Shown one piece after another: positions 47,368 through 47,466 of a stretch of 47,466 bases of DNA. The DNA is from a virus. How positions within the stretch are numbered: the first letter of the stretch is position 1; each line of letters opens with the position of its first letter. A program made the position numbers and the translations under genes. A model generated the notes under the pieces. The model worked only from the letters and a program-made list of their open reading frames with translations. It ran no database searches and was not told the origin of the DNA. Location: positions 1 to 47,466 of the IMG/VR virus record IMGVR_UViG_3300028610_000087; one strand, written 5' to 3'.

Positions 47368-47466
47368 CATGGCTAAACTTACGCTACTTGAGATGACTCA
47401 AGACATCCTGAGTGATATGAACTCAGATGATGTAAACACTATTGATGAGACTCCTGATTCTGAGCA
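47323..47466. repeat. Right copy of 144-bp terminal redundancy
   Basis: Identical to 1-144. Includes the 3' end of the 420-residue gene and the truncated start of tail tubular protein A. Confidence 0.95.
47370..47466 (+). CDS. Tail tubular protein A, cut off by window end (duplicate start)
   Basis: First 32 codons of the gene at 47-829, repeated here because the window ends overlap. Not a second gene. Confidence 0.95.

Overview
The window is a tailed-phage genome, and it looks complete. Its first 144 bases recur exactly as its last 144 (1-144 = 47323-47466), so the unit length is about 47,322 bp. The repeat lies inside coding sequence, so it is more likely a circular-assembly overlap than a demonstrated physical terminal repeat. 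Gene content is that of a short-tailed (podovirus) T7-like phage: T7-type DNA polymerase, primase-helicase, endonuclease I and 5'-3' exonuclease, tail tubular proteins A and B, and large internal virion proteins. I see no phage RNA polymerase. That combination recalls the SIO1/VpV262/ICP2/CVT22-like lineage (Zobellviridae), but the assignment comes from recalled gene content, not a search. The host is probably a Gram-negative bacterium (lipoproteins, a spanin-like protein); the species cannot be told from the sequence.

Layout. Two blocks diverge from a non-coding hub at about 36.4-37.4 kb and converge on a bidirectional terminator at 13,305-13,360. The plus-strand block runs from 37.4 kb through the window end and on to 13.3 kb. 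It holds a tailspike, small and large terminase, portal, scaffold, major capsid protein, a probable decoration protein, a second fibre-like protein, tail tubes A and B, internal virion proteins (one with a lytic transglycosylase domain), a holin-like protein and a one-piece spanin candidate. The minus-strand block has a replication part (13.4-23.3 kb) and an accessory/early part (23.4-36.4 kb). The accessory part has many very small proteins, several of them membrane or exported, one 604-residue protein of unknown function, tRNA-like sequences and unusually long non-coding stretches.

Three selfish endonuclease genes sit in the replication part. One is inside a group I intron that splits the primase-helicase exactly within its Walker A motif (GSGMG | KT). 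One is inserted at the 5' end of the exonuclease gene, with a recoded duplicate of the start (MKALID) left on its far side. One starts inside the last codons of DNA polymerase. The exonuclease needs a +1 shift to join its catalytic N-terminus to the rest of the protein.

The most novel non-coding signals are these: a family of hairpins in early intergenic regions with different, compensating stems around a conserved nine-base loop (AATGGCACA on the plus strand); a 16-bp perfect palindrome TGTTGTCTAGACAACA repeated in front of early genes; three GGCAA-N4-TTGCC palindromes spaced exactly 21 bp apart in the hub, next to a Fur-box-like site; and a tRNA-like element with an encoded CCA end whose anticodon hairpin is closed by a GUAA tetraloop.
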